Of a stretch of DNA of 64,000 nucleotides, positions 63,137 to 64,000 are shown in pieces. Location: the NCBI GenBank assembly GCA_965199285.1, contig OZ240687.1:1-64000 (forward strand), read 5' to 3'. A program made the position numbers and the translations under genes. The stretch's first letter is position 1. Every line of letters begins with the position of its first letter. The notes under the pieces were generated by a model that was not told the DNA's origin, made no database searches, and saw only the letters and a program-made list of their open reading frames with translations. The DNA comes from CBDDGJ01 sp965199285 (GTDB lineage: Bacteria; Pseudomonadota; Alphaproteobacteria; RS24).

Positions 63137-64000
63137 ATGTTACGCCAATTTCAACTGGTTGACCGCGTATTAAATTATGAGCCTGAGGCCGATGAAGCGG
63201 CGCTCAATAAGGCATATGTGTTTGCGGTGAAAATGCATGGCGAGCAAAAACGCGCCTCAGGCGATCCGTATTTTTCGCATCCGGTTGAAGTGGCAGGCAT
63301 TTTGACCGATCTCAAGCTTGATACAGCCAGCATCATCACCGCGCTTTTACATGATACGATTGAAGATACAGAAGCGACCTATGCCGAGATTAAAGATGGT
63401 TTTGGCGAAGAGGTTGCGCATTTGGTTGATGGGGTCACCAAGCTCTCGCAATTAGAGCTAAGCGAAAGCTCGCATAAGCAGGCGCAAAATTTTCGTAAAT
63501 TCATTATGGCAACCGCCGATGATGTGCGGGTGCTATTGGTGAAACTGGCGGATCGCCTGCATAATATGCGTACCCTTAATCATATTAAAGATGCAGAAAA
63601 GCGGCAAAGAATTGCGCAAGAAACGATGGATATTTACGCGCCGCTTGCCGGTCGTTTAGGGATGCAGAATTTCCGTGAGGAATTGGAAGATATTGCCTTT
63701 GGCGTGTTAAATCCGGAGGCGCGCAATATTGTCCAAGACCGGCTTTTGGCATTGCAAAAAGACCATAGCGATTTGCTTGATGAAATTGCCTATGAGCTTA
63801 AAACCATATTGGCACAATATGATTTACCGCATCAGATTGAGGGTCGCCTCAAACGCCCGTTTTCGATTTGGCAAAAGATTGAACGGCGCTCCATTTCAAT
63901 GGAACAGCTAAGCGATATTTATGGCTATCGGGTGATTGTTGAGAGGGAAGAAGATTGCTATCGCGCTTTGGGTATTTTGCATCGCCAATTCCGCCATGTG
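63137..64000 (+). CDS. RelA/SpoT bifunctional (p)ppGpp synthetase/hydrolase, 3' end outside window
   Basis: The first 288 codons are present and the frame is open at the window edge. The HD hydrolase domain is intact: FSHPVEVAGIL, LLHDTIEDTEA (HD pair), LVKLADRLHNMRTL. The synthetase domain begins with RLKRPFSIWQKIERR and continues to QLSDIYGYRVIV. An intact HD motif with a synthetase region suggests the single bifunctional Rsh typical of alphaproteobacteria. It controls the stringent response, with omega encoded just upstream. Confidence 0.96.
   Translation, partial: MLRQFQLVDRVLNYEPEADEAALNKAYVFAVKMHGEQKRASGDPYFSHPVEVAGILTDLKLDTASIITALLHDTIEDTEATYAEIKDGFGEEVAHLVDGVTKLSQLELSESSHKQAQNFRKFIMATADDVRVLLVKLADRLHNMRTLNHIKDAEKRQRIAQETMDIYAPLAGRLGMQNFREELEDIAFGVLNPEARNIVQDRLLALQKDHSDLLDEIAYELKTILAQYDLPHQIEGRLKRPFSIWQKIERRSISMEQLSDIYGYRVIVEREEDCYRALGILHRQFRHV

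Overview
The window reads as a free-living, probably aquatic alphaproteobacterium with a moderately AT-rich chromosome. This is inferred from gene content and order, with no database search. The evidence is: glycine-type 5-aminolevulinate synthase (hemA); eukaryote-like NADP isocitrate dehydrogenase; an NDUFA12-like complex I subunit gene next to mlaD and a DUF2155 gene; an accBC-aat run facing them; rpoZ-rsh; leuA joined to mreBCD-mrdA-rodA; and an rpsD lacking the zinc-binding cysteines. No rRNA, tRNA, CRISPR array or transposase gene was found.

Layout. 1-7888: the 3' part of a giant YDG/MBG-type adhesin gene made of 27 essentially identical 270-bp repeats, followed by a frameshift into its C-terminal part. 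8198-14218: gltBD, with a terminator. 14386-16119 (minus): thiS-thiG with a DUF3800 gene in the same run. 16186-24922: aroQ, accB, accC, aat; opposing DUF2155, mlaD, NDUFA12, aspS; then rnd and aspartate aminotransferase. 25031-26286: a tandemly duplicated cassette of promoter, structured RNA and small membrane protein. 26295-27148: bfd-bfr iron storage behind a Fur-like promoter. 27155-31438: PQQ alcohol dehydrogenase, flavin monooxygenase and copper chaperone. 31506-37792: grxD, alaS and a large RTX/DUF285 surface protein. 37979-41980: icd, trmJ, rpsD and a LysR regulator. 42053-50718: leucine-type leader peptide, leuA, mreBCD, mrdA, rodA and an M20 peptidase. 50949-55065 (minus): grxC, csp, DUF3108, hemH, hemA and a small unknown gene. 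55187-62515: CoA lyase, O-antigen ligase-like protein, serine hydrolase, kinase-like protein, UDG, folK, a third structured element with a disrupted small gene, and an enoyl-CoA hydratase. 62602-64000: rpoZ and a truncated rsh.

Most of the window is housekeeping metabolism and cell-wall elongation. The accessory signal lies in the repeat adhesin, the RTX adhesin, a dispersed hairpin repeat (37794, 61453, and a remnant at 40894) and the structured-RNA cassettes.

The best candidate for something undescribed is the cassette at 25031-26286. Two copies each have a matching TTGAC/TAGTCT promoter. Each encodes an RNA of about 240-280 nt closed by an 11-bp long-range helix that carries compensatory base changes between copies. 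Each also has a predicted H-type pseudoknot, mutually exclusive helices, and a terminator-like hairpin just ahead of a 63-64 residue single-helix basic protein. A third element at 60996-61218 has a similar plan in front of an unrelated small gene.
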